64,000 bases of DNA from Thiomonas sp. FB-6 (GCF_000377645.1 NZ_KB898471.1:186001-250000), one strand, 5' to 3'; shown: positions 20,753 to 32,461, counted from the stretch's first letter. Numbers and translations: made by a program. Notes: generated by a model from the sequence alone, not told the origin.

Positions 20753-21805
20753 ATGCGAATCCTGATCGTCACCGACGCCTGGAGCCCCCAGGTCAACGGC
20801 GTGGTGCGCACGCTGAAAACCACCATCGAGTGCCTGCGCCGGCTGGGCGAGGAGGTGGAGGTGATCGAACCGGGCAGCTTCCGCACCGTGCCCTGCCCGA
20901 CCTACCCCGAGATCCGGCTCAGCTGGCGCCCCTATCGCTCGGTGCTGGCCGGCATCCGGCGCTTCGACCCGGACGTGGTGCACGTGGCCACCGAGGGTCC
21001 GCTGGGTCTGGCGGCGCGGCGCGCGGCGCTGCGCCTGGCCATCCCGCTGACCAGCGCGTATCACACCCGCTTCCCCGAATACGTGAAGGCCCGCTTCGGC
21101 ATTCCGCTGGCCTGGACCTACGCCTACATGCGCTGGTTCCACGGCGCGGCGCGTGTCACCCTGGTACCCACGCGGGTGGTGCGCGAGGACCTCGCCCACC
21201 AGGGCATGGGCAATCTGGCGATCTGGTCCCGGGGCGTGGACGGCGCCATCTTCCACCCGCGCCCGGGACAGCGCCTGGCGGGCAAGCCGCCGGTGTTCCT
21301 GTACGTGGGCCGCGTGGCGGTCGAGAAAAACGTCGACGCCTTCCTGCGCCTGGACCTGCCCGGGACCAAGTGGGTGGTGGGCGAAGGCCCCGAGCTCGAG
21401 CGCATCCGGCGCGAATATCCGCAGGTCCGCTTCCTGGGCGTGCTCAGCCAGGACCGGCTGGCCGAGGTGTACTCGGGAGCCGACGTGTTCGTGTTCCCCA
21501 GCCGCACCGACACCTTCGGGCTGGTGCTGGTGGAGGCGCTGGCCTGCGGCTGCCCCGTGGCGGCCTATCCGGTGACCGGCCCGCTGGACGTGATCGGCGA
21601 CGCCCCCGCCGGGGTGTTGCACGAGGACCTGCGCGCGGCCTGCCTGGAGGCCCTGCGCATCCCCCGGCACAACGCACTGTCCCACGCGCGCAAGTTCACC
21701 TGGGAACTCGCCACCGAGCAGTTCCTGCACCACCTGCGCGAGGCCGCCGACCCCGAACTCTGCGACGCAGGCGCCCCCTCGCGCCGCGAGACCCACGCGC
21801 CTTGA
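20753..21805 (+). CDS. Glycosyltransferase family 1 (GT4-like)
   Basis: A 350-residue GT-B retaining glycosyltransferase. The N-terminal acceptor domain starts MRILIVTDAWSPQVNGVVRT, and the C-terminal nucleotide-sugar domain has YVGRVAVEKNVDAFL and the E-x7-E-type motif region RTDTFGLVLVEALACG. It resembles MgtA/SqdX-like transferases that glycosylate diacylglycerol or phosphatidyl lipids. Its stop overlaps the TTG start of dgkA, and it lies just after an LpxH-like phosphoesterase, supporting a lipid-linked role. The specific sugar is unknown. Confidence 0.87.
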   Translation: MRILIVTDAWSPQVNGVVRTLKTTIECLRRLGEEVEVIEPGSFRTVPCPTYPEIRLSWRPYRSVLAGIRRFDPDVVHVATEGPLGLAARRAALRLAIPLTSAYHTRFPEYVKARFGIPLAWTYAYMRWFHGAARVTLVPTRVVREDLAHQGMGNLAIWSRGVDGAIFHPRPGQRLAGKPPVFLYVGRVAVEKNVDAFLRLDLPGTKWVVGEGPELERIRREYPQVRFLGVLSQDRLAEVYSGADVFVFPSRTDTFGLVLVEALACGCPVAAYPVTGPLDVIGDAPAGVLHEDLRAACLEALRIPRHNALSHARKFTWELATEQFLHHLREAADPELCDAGAPSRRETHAP

Positions 21806-22182
21806 GCCCGCCGTCCCCCTACAAGACCGCCGGCGCGACGCGGGCTCTCGGTGCGCTGCGCAATTCGCTGCGCGGGCTGCGCGCGGCCTGGCGCACCGAA
21901 TCGGCCCTGCGCCAGGAAGGGCTGCTGGCCGCCGTGCTGCTGCCGCTGGGACTCTGGCTGGGCGACGACGGCGTGCAGCGCGCCTTGCTGGGCGGATCGG
22001 TGCTGCTGGTGCCCATCGTGGAGTTGCTCAATACCTCGCTGGAATGCGCGGTGGACCGCATTTCCCTGGAACGCAACGAGCTGAGCGGCCAGGCCAAGGA
22101 CCTCGGCAGCGCCGCGGTGCTGCTAACCTTGTTGCTTTGCGCGCTGACCTGGGCGCTGGTGCTGCTGCCGCGATGGCTGTGA
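21802..22182 (+). CDS. dgkA: Diacylglycerol kinase
   Basis: A 126-residue three-helix membrane kinase. The conserved GLRAAWRTESALRQE, VPIVELLNTSLECAVDRIS and ELSGQAKDLGSAAV segments are present. It phosphorylates diacylglycerol to phosphatidate, recycling the by-product of periplasmic glucan or lipid modification. The start is TTG at 21802, overlapping the upstream TGA (TTGA); no ATG or GTG fits the required N-terminus. Coupling to the glycosyltransferase suggests joint handling of diacylglycerol. Confidence 0.9.
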   Translation: MSPPSPYKTAGATRALGALRNSLRGLRAAWRTESALRQEGLLAAVLLPLGLWLGDDGVQRALLGGSVLLVPIVELLNTSLECAVDRISLERNELSGQAKDLGSAAVLLTLLLCALTWALVLLPRWL

Positions 22183-22226
22183 GCCCGGCCGCCGGCCCGC
22201 GGCGCGGCTTCAGCGGATGTCCGAGC

Positions 22227-22811
22227 ATGCATTCCCTATGCGTCTACTGCGGTTCGCGCACCGGCGCGGATCCAGCCTACCTGCAGGCGGCCGTCGATCT
22301 GGGCCGCGCCATCGCCGCGCGCGGCATGACCCTGGTCTACGGCGGAGGCAGTGTGGGCCTGATGAACGCCACGGCCGGCGCCGCGCTGCAGGCCGGCGCG
22401 CGCGTGGTGGGCGTGACCACCGAGCTGCTGGTGCGCCGCGAGGTGGCGCACGAAGGCCTGAGCGAACTGCACGTGGTGCAGACCATGCACCAGCGCAAGA
22501 AGATGATGGCCGACTACGCCGACGCCTTCGTCGCGCTGCCCGGGGGCATCGGCACGCTGGAGGAACTGTTCGAGATCTGGACCTGGCGCCAGCTGGGCTA
22601 CCACAACAAGCCGGTGGGCCTGCTCAACGTGCAGGGCTACTACGACGGGCTGCTCGACTTCCTGGCCCAGAGCCACGAGCAGGCCTTCGTGTCGCCGCAG
22701 GTGCTGGGCCTGCTGGTGGTGGACTCCGACCCCGAGCGCCTGCTGCTGCGCCTGGCCGGCGCGCAGCCCGCCTCCGAAGACCCCTGGTGGCGCATGCGCG
22801 AGGCGGTCTGA
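22227..22811 (+). CDS. LOG family protein (TIGR00730, cytokinin riboside phosphoribohydrolase-like)
   Basis: A 194-residue Rossmann protein with the LOG signature PGGIGTLEELFEIWTW and GGGSVGLMNATAGAAL. Members hydrolyse nucleoside 5'-monophosphates to base and ribose phosphate; in bacteria the physiological substrate is often AMP or a modified nucleotide. It begins MHSLCVYCGSRTG. It lies 44 bases after dgkA on the same strand and faces the P-II gene. Confidence 0.9.
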   Translation: MHSLCVYCGSRTGADPAYLQAAVDLGRAIAARGMTLVYGGGSVGLMNATAGAALQAGARVVGVTTELLVRREVAHEGLSELHVVQTMHQRKKMMADYADAFVALPGGIGTLEELFEIWTWRQLGYHNKPVGLLNVQGYYDGLLDFLAQSHEQAFVSPQVLGLLVVDSDPERLLLRLAGAQPASEDPWWRMREAV

Positions 22812-22835
22812 GCCGCGCGGCCGGCGGCGCGTGCT

Positions 22836-23264
<429 letters not shown>

Positions 23265-24965
23265 TCACGCGCCGGGCCGCGCCGGGCGCGCCTCGGCTTC
23301 CTCGCGCCAGCGCGAGGTGATGGGATAGCGCCAGTCGCGCCCGAAGGCGCGGTGGGTGATGCGCACCCCCGGCGGCGCCTGTCGGCGCTTGTACTCGGCG
23401 ATGCGCAGCAGGCGCAGCACGCGCTCGATGTCGGCCGCCGCCAGCCCCTGGGCCAGCATGTCCTCGACGCCGCGGTCGTTCTCCATGTAGGCCTCCAGGA
23501 TCGCGTCGAGCACCTCGTAGGGCGGCAGGTTGTCCTGGTCGAGCTGGTCGGGGCGCAATTCGGCCGAGGGCGGGCGGTCGATGATGCGCTGCGGGATGGG
23601 CTCCACGAGCCCGGCCTGCGCGGCCTGGCGGTTGCGCCAGCGCGCGAGTTCCCACACCAGGGTCTTGCGCACGTCCTTGATCACCGCGAAGCCTCCCGCC
23701 ATGTCACCGTACAGCGTGGCGTAGCCGGTGGCCATCTCGCTCTTGTTGCCGGTGGTCAGCACCATCGAGCCGGTGTTGTTCGACAGGCCCATCAGCAGGA
23801 CGCCGCGGATGCGCGACTGCAGGTTCTCCTCGGTGGTGTCGCCCTCGTGCTCGCGCAGCAGCGGGCGCAGCGTGGCGCGGAAGGCCTCGAACATGGGCGC
23901 GATGTCCAGCTCGCTGTGGCGCACCCCCAGACGGCGCGCCATGTCCCTGGCGTCCTCGAGGGAGATGTCCGCGGTGTACGGAGAGGGCATCATCACCGTG
24001 TGCACCTGCCCGGGGCCCAGCGCGTCCACGGCGATGGCCAGCACCAGCGCCGAGTCCACGCCCCCCGACAGTCCGATGAGCACGCCGGGAAAGCCGTTCT
24101 TGCGCACGTAGTCCCGCGTGCCGGTGACCAGCGCCGACCAGGCCTGGCGGTGAAGGGACATCGGCGTCGCCAGTTCGCCGGGCAGCGGGCGGGCGCCGTC
24201 GAAGCGCACGATGGGCAGGCAGGGTTCGAACTGCGGCGCGCGCAGGCAGGGCTCGCCGGCCGCGTCGAGCACGAAGGAGCCGCCGTCGAACACCAGTTCG
24301 TCCTGGCCGCCCACGCCGTGGGCGAACACCAGCGCCATGCCGGTCTCGCGGCAGCGCTGGCGCATCACCGCCTCGCGCTCGCCGCTCTTGCCCAGGTGGA
24401 AGGGCGAGGCGTTGAGCACCAGCAGCACCTGCGCGCCGGCCTCCCGCGCCCGCCCCGGCGCCTGCGGGAACCAGGCGTCCTCGCAGACGTTGATGCCGCA
24501 GCGCACACCCTGGCACTCGAACACCACCGGCTCGCCGCCGCGGGCGAAATAGCGCCGCTCGTCGAATACCTGGTAGTTGGGCAGCTCGAGCTTGCCGTAG
24601 GTGGCCTCGATGCGCCCGTCGCGCAGCACCGAGGCCGCGTTCCAGCGCAGCGGGCGCTGCGTCGATGGGGTACGCTCGTCGGCGGACGCGCCGGGCACGT
24701 GCGGGTGGCCGAGCACCAGGGCCAGGCCCGGCAGCCGGCGCAGGCTGCCGGCCAGCTCGCGCAGGGTCCGCGCCACCGCCCGCATGAAGGCCGGGCGCAG
24801 CAGCAGATCCTCGGGCGGATAGCCGGTCAGGGCCATCTCCGGGGTCAGCAGCACTCCGGCGCCGGCCGCATGGGCCTGCTCGGCCAGCGCCAGGATGGCG
24901 CGGGCGTTGCCGGCGAGGTCGCCGACCGTGGGATCGAATTGGGCAATCGCGATGGAAAGGGGCAT
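23265..24965 (-). CDS. nadE: Glutamine-dependent NAD+ synthetase
   Basis: A 566-residue two-domain enzyme. The N-terminal nitrilase-type glutaminase has the catalytic triad E43 (TPEMALTGYP), K125 (TYGKLELPN) and C161 (NVCEDAWF). The C-terminal synthetase has the P-loop IGLSGGVDSAL and TTGNKSEMATGYATLYGDMAGG. It amidates deamido-NAD to NAD. Its ATG overlaps head-to-head with the start of the divergent FemAB-like gene (CATG at 24963-24966), leaving no space for separate upstream elements. Confidence 0.95.
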   Translation of the reverse strand: MPLSIAIAQFDPTVGDLAGNARAILALAEQAHAAGAGVLLTPEMALTGYPPEDLLLRPAFMRAVARTLRELAGSLRRLPGLALVLGHPHVPGASADERTPSTQRPLRWNAASVLRDGRIEATYGKLELPNYQVFDERRYFARGGEPVVFECQGVRCGINVCEDAWFPQAPGRAREAGAQVLLVLNASPFHLGKSGEREAVMRQRCRETGMALVFAHGVGGQDELVFDGGSFVLDAAGEPCLRAPQFEPCLPIVRFDGARPLPGELATPMSLHRQAWSALVTGTRDYVRKNGFPGVLIGLSGGVDSALVLAIAVDALGPGQVHTVMMPSPYTADISLEDARDMARRLGVRHSELDIAPMFEAFRATLRPLLREHEGDTTEENLQSRIRGVLLMGLSNNTGSMVLTTGNKSEMATGYATLYGDMAGGFAVIKDVRKTLVWELARWRNRQAAQAGLVEPIPQRIIDRPPSAELRPDQLDQDNLPPYEVLDAILEAYMENDRGVEDMLAQGLAAADIERVLRLLRIAEYKRRQAPPGVRITHRAFGRDWRYPITSRWREEAEARPARPGA

Positions 24966-26166
24966 GGACAGGGATTTTCGCATCGAGATCGGACAAGGGC
25001 TGGAATCGGTGGACGCCGCGAGCTGGGACGCTCTGGCCGCGGCAACCCCGGGCAGCACCATGTTCCAGCGCCACGCCTGGCTGGCGGCGCTGGAACGCAG
25101 CGCCTGCGCGGTGCCGCGCACCGGCTGGCAGGCGCTTGTACCTTGCCTGTACGACGACGCGGGGGCGCTCGCCGCCGCCTGCGTGGTCTACGCCAAGGGG
25201 CATTCCATGGGCGAATACGTGTTCGACTGGAGCTGGGCCGACGCCCACGAACGCTGCGGCCTGCCCTACTACCCGAAGCTGCTGCTGGCCACGCCCTTCA
25301 CCCCGGTGCGCGGGCCGCGCCTTCTCGGGCGCGACCCCGGGGCGCGCGCCGCGCTGCTGGGCGCGCTGCTCGATCTGGCGCGCAAGGCGCAGGTGTCCTC
25401 GCTGCACCTGTTGTTTCTCACCGACGAGGAGCAGGCCTGGTGCGAGGCCGCCGGGCTGATGAGCCGCAGCACCGTGCAGTACCACTGGCGCCAGGCCGTG
25501 CCGCCCTGGCCCGACTTCGAGGCCTTCATCGGCGCGCTGAACCACGACAAGCGCAAGAAACTGCGCCAGGAGCGGCGCAAGGTGCGCGAAAGTGGGGTGG
25601 AGATCAGGCGCCTGCGCGGCCGGGAGATCGACGCGCCCGCCTGGGAACTGTTCGTGCGTTGCTACGAGCAGACCTACGCCGAGCACGGCTCGATGCCCTA
25701 CCTGAACCTGGATTTCTTCCGGCGCCTGGGCGAGGCCATGCCCGAGCACCTGCTGCTGATCGTCGCCAGCCTGCAGGGCGAGGACGTCGCCTGCTCGCTG
25801 ATCCTGCTGGACCCGGCGCTGCGCCGCGCCTACGGGCGCTATTGGGGTGCGCTGCGCCACGTACCGCTGCTGCACTTCGAGCTGTGCTACTACGAGCCCC
25901 TGCAGTTCTGCCTGGAACAGGGCTTCGAGGTGTTCGAGGGCGGCGCCCAGGGCAGCCACAAGATGGCCCGCGGCCTGCTGCCTGTGGAATGCCGCTCCGC
26001 GCACTGGGTGGCCGAGCCGCGGCTGCGCGCAGCCATCGCCGCGCACCTGGACCGCGAGGGGGAGATGATGGGCGAACAGCTCGAGGAACTGCGCCGGCAC
26101 CTGCCGCTGCGCCGCGAATCCGCGCCTCAGGCGCCGGGGCAGGCCCGGCGCGAGGAAATCATGTGA
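24964..26166 (+). CDS. FemAB-like GNAT acyltransferase (DUF482/PF04339)
   Basis: A 400-residue protein with two GNAT-like lobes. Features are MFQRHAWLAALERS near the N-terminus, GHSMGEYVFDWSWADA, and the C-terminal EVFEGGAQGSHKMARGL. The family is annotated as peptidogalycan biosynthesis/recognition or FemAB-like; the substrate is unknown. The start follows GGAAAGGGG closely; an in-frame ATG 12 bases earlier is possible. The 3' end overlaps the convergent phosphatase gene by 8 bases. Confidence 0.86.
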   Translation: MDRDFRIEIGQGLESVDAASWDALAAATPGSTMFQRHAWLAALERSACAVPRTGWQALVPCLYDDAGALAAACVVYAKGHSMGEYVFDWSWADAHERCGLPYYPKLLLATPFTPVRGPRLLGRDPGARAALLGALLDLARKAQVSSLHLLFLTDEEQAWCEAAGLMSRSTVQYHWRQAVPPWPDFEAFIGALNHDKRKKLRQERRKVRESGVEIRRLRGREIDAPAWELFVRCYEQTYAEHGSMPYLNLDFFRRLGEAMPEHLLLIVASLQGEDVACSLILLDPALRRAYGRYWGALRHVPLLHFELCYYEPLQFCLEQGFEVFEGGAQGSHKMARGLLPVECRSAHWVAEPRLRAAIAAHLDREGEMMGEQLEELRRHLPLRRESAPQAPGQARREEIM

Positions 26167-26671
26167 GGGCGCGCCGGCGCATCTGCAGTTCGGCCTGCAC
26201 GTGGCCCAGCAGCCCGGCGCAGGCCTGGTCCAGCAGGTCCAGCACGCGCTCGAAGCCTTCGGCGCCGCCGTAGTAGGGATCGGGCACCTCGTCGGTGCCT
26301 GCGCGCGGCGCGAAGCTCATCATCAGACGCAGCTTGTGCTGCTGCGGCGCCGGGCAGGCCTCGCGCAGCCATTGCAGGTTGTCCTGGTCCATCGCCACGA
26401 TCAGGTCGAAGCGTTCGAAGTCGGCCGCCTCGACCTGGCGCGCGCGCAAGGCGCCAAGCTCCACGCCGCGCCGCAGCGCGTGGCGCTGAGCGCGCGCGTC
26501 CGGCGGCTCGCCCGCGTGGTATCCGTGGGTGCCCGCCGAATCCACCAGCAGATGCGCATCCAGCCCCTGCCGCCGCGCCTCGGCACGGAACACGCCCTCG
26601 GCGCTGGGCGAGCGGCAGATGTTGCCCATGCAGCAGAACAGCACGGCGTAGCGGGGGGATTCCACGGGCAT
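26159..26671 (-). CDS. Low-molecular-weight protein-tyrosine phosphatase
   Basis: A 170-residue LMW-PTP. The active-site P-loop CMGNICRS (C-x5-R-S) is near the N-terminus and the catalytic aspartate lies in VPDPYYGG. Such enzymes dephosphorylate tyrosine kinases of exopolysaccharide systems or low-molecular substrates. No tyrosine kinase or polysaccharide locus is nearby, so the role is open. It is downstream of uvrB on the same strand and convergent with the FemAB-like gene. Confidence 0.92.
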   Translation of the reverse strand: MPVESPRYAVLFCCMGNICRSPSAEGVFRAEARRQGLDAHLLVDSAGTHGYHAGEPPDARAQRHALRRGVELGALRARQVEAADFERFDLIVAMDQDNLQWLREACPAPQQHKLRLMMSFAPRAGTDEVPDPYYGGAEGFERVLDLLDQACAGLLGHVQAELQMRRRALT

Positions 26672-26731
26672 CGGCGGCGGGGGCTCGGAGGGTTCGGAGT
26701 TGCGAGGGCCCTACTGTAGTGCCTGGACGGC

Positions 26732-28822
<2,091 letters not shown>

Positions 28823-28872
28823 GGCGGCGGGCTTCGAGGCGGCGCGCCGGCACGGGGTTCGCCGGCGGGCCT

Positions 28873-28886
28873 AAAATGCGCATTTT
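28873..28886. promoter_or_regulatory. Palindrome upstream of uvrB
   Basis: A perfect 14-bp palindrome, AAAATGCGCATTTT, stands out in the GC-rich intergenic region between uvrB and the aminotransferase gene. It could be an operator or contain promoter hexamers for either gene; no known consensus was matched. Confidence 0.4.
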
Positions 28887-29078
28887 GCGGCAAGCGCGCG
28901 GCGCGCGCCGGGGTCCGCACCAACTGTTAACCTGTCGTGTCTACAGCGTCTGTCGCAGCACTGCGAACGGGATGACCTTTGCGTCCGAGCGCGGGGCGGG
29001 ATTGTTATGCCCGCGCACCCTGGGCCTGCGGGCCCGATGGCGCCGAAACGCATTTTCATCACAACCGACCGAACACCC

Positions 29079-30284
29079 ATGAGCGCTTCCCTGTTTACCG
29101 GCGTGGAGATGGCTCCGCGCGACCCCATCCTGGGGCTCAACGAGCAGTTCCAGGCCGACCCCAATCCCTCGAAGGTCAACCTGGGCGTCGGCGTGTACAC
29201 CGACGAGAACGGCAAGCTCCCGCTGCTGGCCTGCGTCAAGGAGGCGGAAAACCTCATCGCCGAGAGCCCGAAGCCGCGCGGCTACCTGCCCATCGACGGC
29301 ATCGCCGCCTACGACCAGGCGGTGCAGTCGCTGGTGTTCGGCGCGGACTCCGAGGTGGTCAAGTCCGGCCGCGTGGTCACCGCGCAGGCCCTGGGCGGCA
29401 CCGGAGCGCTGAAAATCGGCGCCGACTTCCTCAAGCGCCTGCAACCCGGCGCCAAGGTGCTGATTTCCGACCCGAGCTGGGAGAACCACCGCGCGCTGTT
29501 CGAGGGCGCCGGCTTCGAGGTGGGCACCTACCCCTATTACGACGCGGCCAATCGCCGCGTGGCCGTGCAGGGCATGATCGATGGCCTGCAGGCCGCCGCG
29601 CCCGGCACCATCGTGGTGCTGCACGCCTGCTGCCACAACCCGACCGGCTACGACCTGGAGCCCGCGCAGTGGCTGCGGGTCATCGAGACGGTACGCGCCC
29701 GCGGCCTGGTGCCCTTCCTCGACATGGCCTACCAGGGCTTCGCCGAGGGCATCGCCGAGGACGGCGCGGTGATCGGCCAGTTCGTCGCCGCCGGGCTGGA
29801 CTTCTTCGTCTCCACCTCCTTCTCCAAGAGCTTCTCGCTGTATGGCGAGCGCGTGGGGGCGCTGAGCATCGTCTGCTCCAGCCGCGACGAGGCCCAGCGC
29901 GTGCAGTCGCAGCTCAAGCGGGTGATCCGCACCAACTACTCCAACCCGCCGACCCATGGCGCGCAGGTGGTCACGATGGTGCTGTCGACCCCGGCGCTGC
30001 GCGCCCAGTGGGAACAGGAACTGGGCAAGATGCGCGTGCGTATCCGCTCCATGCGTCTGGCGCTGGTGGACCGCCTGAAGGCGGCCGGCGTGCAGGGCGA
30101 CCTGGACTTCATCACCACCCAGCGCGGCATGTTCAGCTATTCCGGGCTGAACGCCGCACAGATGGAGCGCCTGCGTGCCGAATTCGGCATCTACGGGGTG
30201 TCCACCGGGCGCATCTGCGTGGCCGCGCTGAACCTGGGCAACATCGATTACGTGGCCAAGGCGATGGCCGCGGTAATGCATTGA
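29079..30284 (+). CDS. Aromatic amino acid / aspartate aminotransferase (class I)
   Basis: A 401-residue PLP-dependent aminotransferase of the TyrB/AspC group. The PLP lysine is K250 in STSFSKSFSLYGERVG; other signatures are HACCHNPTG and DMAYQGFAEG. It transfers amino groups between glutamate and oxaloacetate or aromatic keto acids. The subgroup conventionally annotated tyrB in Burkholderiales is the best fit, but substrate range cannot be read from sequence. The start MSASLFTGVEMAPRDPILGL agrees with the family. Confidence 0.92.
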   Translation: MSASLFTGVEMAPRDPILGLNEQFQADPNPSKVNLGVGVYTDENGKLPLLACVKEAENLIAESPKPRGYLPIDGIAAYDQAVQSLVFGADSEVVKSGRVVTAQALGGTGALKIGADFLKRLQPGAKVLISDPSWENHRALFEGAGFEVGTYPYYDAANRRVAVQGMIDGLQAAAPGTIVVLHACCHNPTGYDLEPAQWLRVIETVRARGLVPFLDMAYQGFAEGIAEDGAVIGQFVAAGLDFFVSTSFSKSFSLYGERVGALSIVCSSRDEAQRVQSQLKRVIRTNYSNPPTHGAQVVTMVLSTPALRAQWEQELGKMRVRIRSMRLALVDRLKAAGVQGDLDFITTQRGMFSYSGLNAAQMERLRAEFGIYGVSTGRICVAALNLGNIDYVAKAMAAVMH

Positions 30285-30393
30285 ACTAAACAATTTCCCC
30301 GGGCCTCGGGGGGCGGCATGCCCCCGGGTGCCCCCGGATGCCCGCGCGCTGCCGAAGAACTACAATTGGTGCAGTGCATCAGCGGGGCTGTCG

Positions 30394-31692
30394 ATGATTT
30401 ACGACTGGTATGAATCGCAACGGGCCATCCTGAGCCCGCTGGCCGACTTCGCGCAGGCTGCGTCGAAGTTCTACACCAACCCGCTGTGGCCGCTGTCGCA
30501 GGCGCCCAGCATGCAGCGCGTGTCCGCCAGCTACGAGCTGATGCACCGCCTGCTCAAGAGCTACGAAAAACCCGATTTCGGCATTTCCTCGGTGCGCATC
30601 GGGGATCGCGACGTTGCGGTGCAGCAACAAGTGGCGCTGGACAAGCCCTTCTGCCGCCTGGTGCGCTTCAAGCGCTTCAGCGACGACGCCGAGGTGCTTC
30701 GCAGCCTGAAGGCCCAGCCCACGGTGCTGATCGTGGCGCCGCTGTCGGGGCACCACGCCACGCTGTTGCGCGACACGGTGCGCACGCTGCTGCGCGACCA
30801 CAAGGTCTACATCACCGACTGGGTCGACGCGCGCATGGTGCCCACCGAACACGGCACCTTCTCCCTCGACGACTACGTGGGCTACGTGCAGGACTTCATC
30901 CGCCACATCGGCCCCGACTCGCACGTGATTTCGGTGTGCCAGCCCACGGTGCCGGTGCTGGGCGCGATCTCGCTGCTGGCCTCCGCCGGCGAGCCCACGC
31001 CGCGCACCATGGTCATGATGGGCGGCCCGATCGATGCACGGCATTCCCCGACCTCGGTCAACAACCTGGCCACGAACAAAAGCATCGAGTGGTTCGAGTC
31101 CAATGTGATCTATCGCGTGCCGGTGAACTATCCGGGCGCGGGGCGCCGCGTCTACCCGGGCTTCCTGCAGCACACCGGGTTCATCGCGATGAACCCGGAC
31201 CGCCACATGCAGTCGCACTACGACTACTTCCTGCAACTGGTGCGCGGCGACGACGACGACGCCGATGCCCACCGGCGCTTCTACGACGAGTACAACGCGG
31301 TGCTCGACATGGACGCCGAGTACTACCTGGACACCATCCGCACCGTGTTCCAGGAGTTCGCGCTGGTGCACGGCACCTGGAAGGTGCACGGCAAGCCGGT
31401 GCGCCCGCAGGACATCCGGCACACCGCGTTGCTGACCATCGAGGGCGAGCTCGACGACATCTCCGGCGCCGGCCAGACCCAGGCCGCGCACGACCTGTGC
31501 ACCGCGATCCCGGCCGCCGAGCGCGCGCACTACACGGTGCCCGGCGCAGGACACTACGGCATCTTCTCGGGGCGGCGCTGGCGCGATCTGGTGTACCCCC
31601 GCGTGACCGAGTTCATCGCCAGGCACCGTCTGGCGGCCGCGCCGGTGGCGGTGCGCCAGGAGCCCCCCGCCAAGGCCCGCCGCCGCGCCTGA
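30394..31692 (+). CDS. phaZ: Intracellular polyhydroxyalkanoate depolymerase
   Basis: A 432-residue alpha/beta hydrolase of the intracellular PHB depolymerase group (PhaZ1-like). The nucleophile is a cysteine (C182 in SVCQPTVP) rather than the serine of extracellular enzymes; the catalytic His lies in VPGAGHYGIFSG and an acidic residue in IEGELDDISG. The start MIYDWYESQRA is characteristic. It degrades amorphous PHB granules. The C-terminus ends in a short basic extension. It implies PHA storage, although no synthase is in the window. Confidence 0.93.
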   Translation: MIYDWYESQRAILSPLADFAQAASKFYTNPLWPLSQAPSMQRVSASYELMHRLLKSYEKPDFGISSVRIGDRDVAVQQQVALDKPFCRLVRFKRFSDDAEVLRSLKAQPTVLIVAPLSGHHATLLRDTVRTLLRDHKVYITDWVDARMVPTEHGTFSLDDYVGYVQDFIRHIGPDSHVISVCQPTVPVLGAISLLASAGEPTPRTMVMMGGPIDARHSPTSVNNLATNKSIEWFESNVIYRVPVNYPGAGRRVYPGFLQHTGFIAMNPDRHMQSHYDYFLQLVRGDDDDADAHRRFYDEYNAVLDMDAEYYLDTIRTVFQEFALVHGTWKVHGKPVRPQDIRHTALLTIEGELDDISGAGQTQAAHDLCTAIPAAERAHYTVPGAGHYGIFSGRRWRDLVYPRVTEFIARHRLAAAPVAVRQEPPAKARRRA

Positions 31693-31749
31693 AGCCGTGA
31701 ACGCGCCCATGCCCGCAGTCCCGCCGCCCGCGGGGCGCGCGCGCGCCCG

Positions 31750-32415
31750 ATGAGCGCCCTGGCGCTGCTGCAGGCGATCGACGAGGCCTTGCCGCAGACC
31801 CAGTGCCGGCGCTGCGGCTACGCCGACTGCAGGGCCTACGCGCAGGCTCTGGCCGACGGCGAGGCGGCGATCAACCGCTGCCCGCCGGGCGGCGCCGAGG
31901 GCGTGCGGCGCCTGGCCGCGATCACCGGGCAGCCGGTGCTCGAACTCGACGCCGAATGCGGCGACGAGGCGCCCAGGCGCCTGGCCTGGATCGACGAGTC
32001 CGCCTGCATCGGCTGCACGCTGTGCATCCAGGCCTGCCCGGTGGACGCCATCGCCGGCGCGCCGCGGCGCATGCACACGGTGCTGGCCGACTGGTGCACC
32101 GGATGCGAGCTGTGCCTGCCGCCCTGCCCGACCGACTGCATCCACCTGGTCGCACCGGCGCGGCAGCCCCAGACCACCGGATGGGATGCCTGGAGCGAGG
32201 CGCAGGCGAGTCAGGCGCGGCAACGCTACGAGCGCCGCGGCCTTCGCATCGAAGGCGAAGCCGGGCGCGCCGCGGCGGCCCGTGCCGCCCGCCCGGCCCC
32301 GGCCCCGGCGCCCGGCGCCGCGCCGGCACCCGAGCAGGACGCGCAGCAACGCAAGCAGGCCCTGGTGCGCGCGGCGCTGGAGCGCGCGCGCCAGCGCCAG
32401 GCCTCGCGCGGCTGA
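31750..32415 (+). CDS. RnfB/RsxB-like ferredoxin
   Basis: A 221-residue iron-sulfur protein. It has an Fe4S-type CRRCGYADC motif near residue 20 and two 4Fe-4S ferredoxin motifs, CIGCTLCIQACP and CTGCELCLPPCP, at about residues 93-135. An Ala/Pro-rich tail follows. Unlike full RnfB it lacks an N-terminal membrane anchor, and no other rnf subunits are adjacent. This soluble form beside nth is common in betaproteobacteria, suggesting a general electron carrier or Fe-S donor; that role is inference. Confidence 0.88.
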   Translation: MSALALLQAIDEALPQTQCRRCGYADCRAYAQALADGEAAINRCPPGGAEGVRRLAAITGQPVLELDAECGDEAPRRLAWIDESACIGCTLCIQACPVDAIAGAPRRMHTVLADWCTGCELCLPPCPTDCIHLVAPARQPQTTGWDAWSEAQASQARQRYERRGLRIEGEAGRAAAARAARPAPAPAPGAAPAPEQDAQQRKQALVRAALERARQRQASRG

Positions 32416-32461
32416 AGCTGCGCTACGCTGGCGTCCACCCGAAATCCGGCCACGCCACGCG

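Noticed and set aside
28932-28946. CTGT-N7-ACAG upstream of uvrB, resembling a LexA box
   Set aside because: The proteobacterial LexA site needs eight bases between half-sites; here there are seven, and the site is about 110 bases from the uvrB start.
30285-30393. Intrinsic terminator after the aminotransferase gene
   Set aside because: GC-rich inverted segments exist but none is followed by a T-run.
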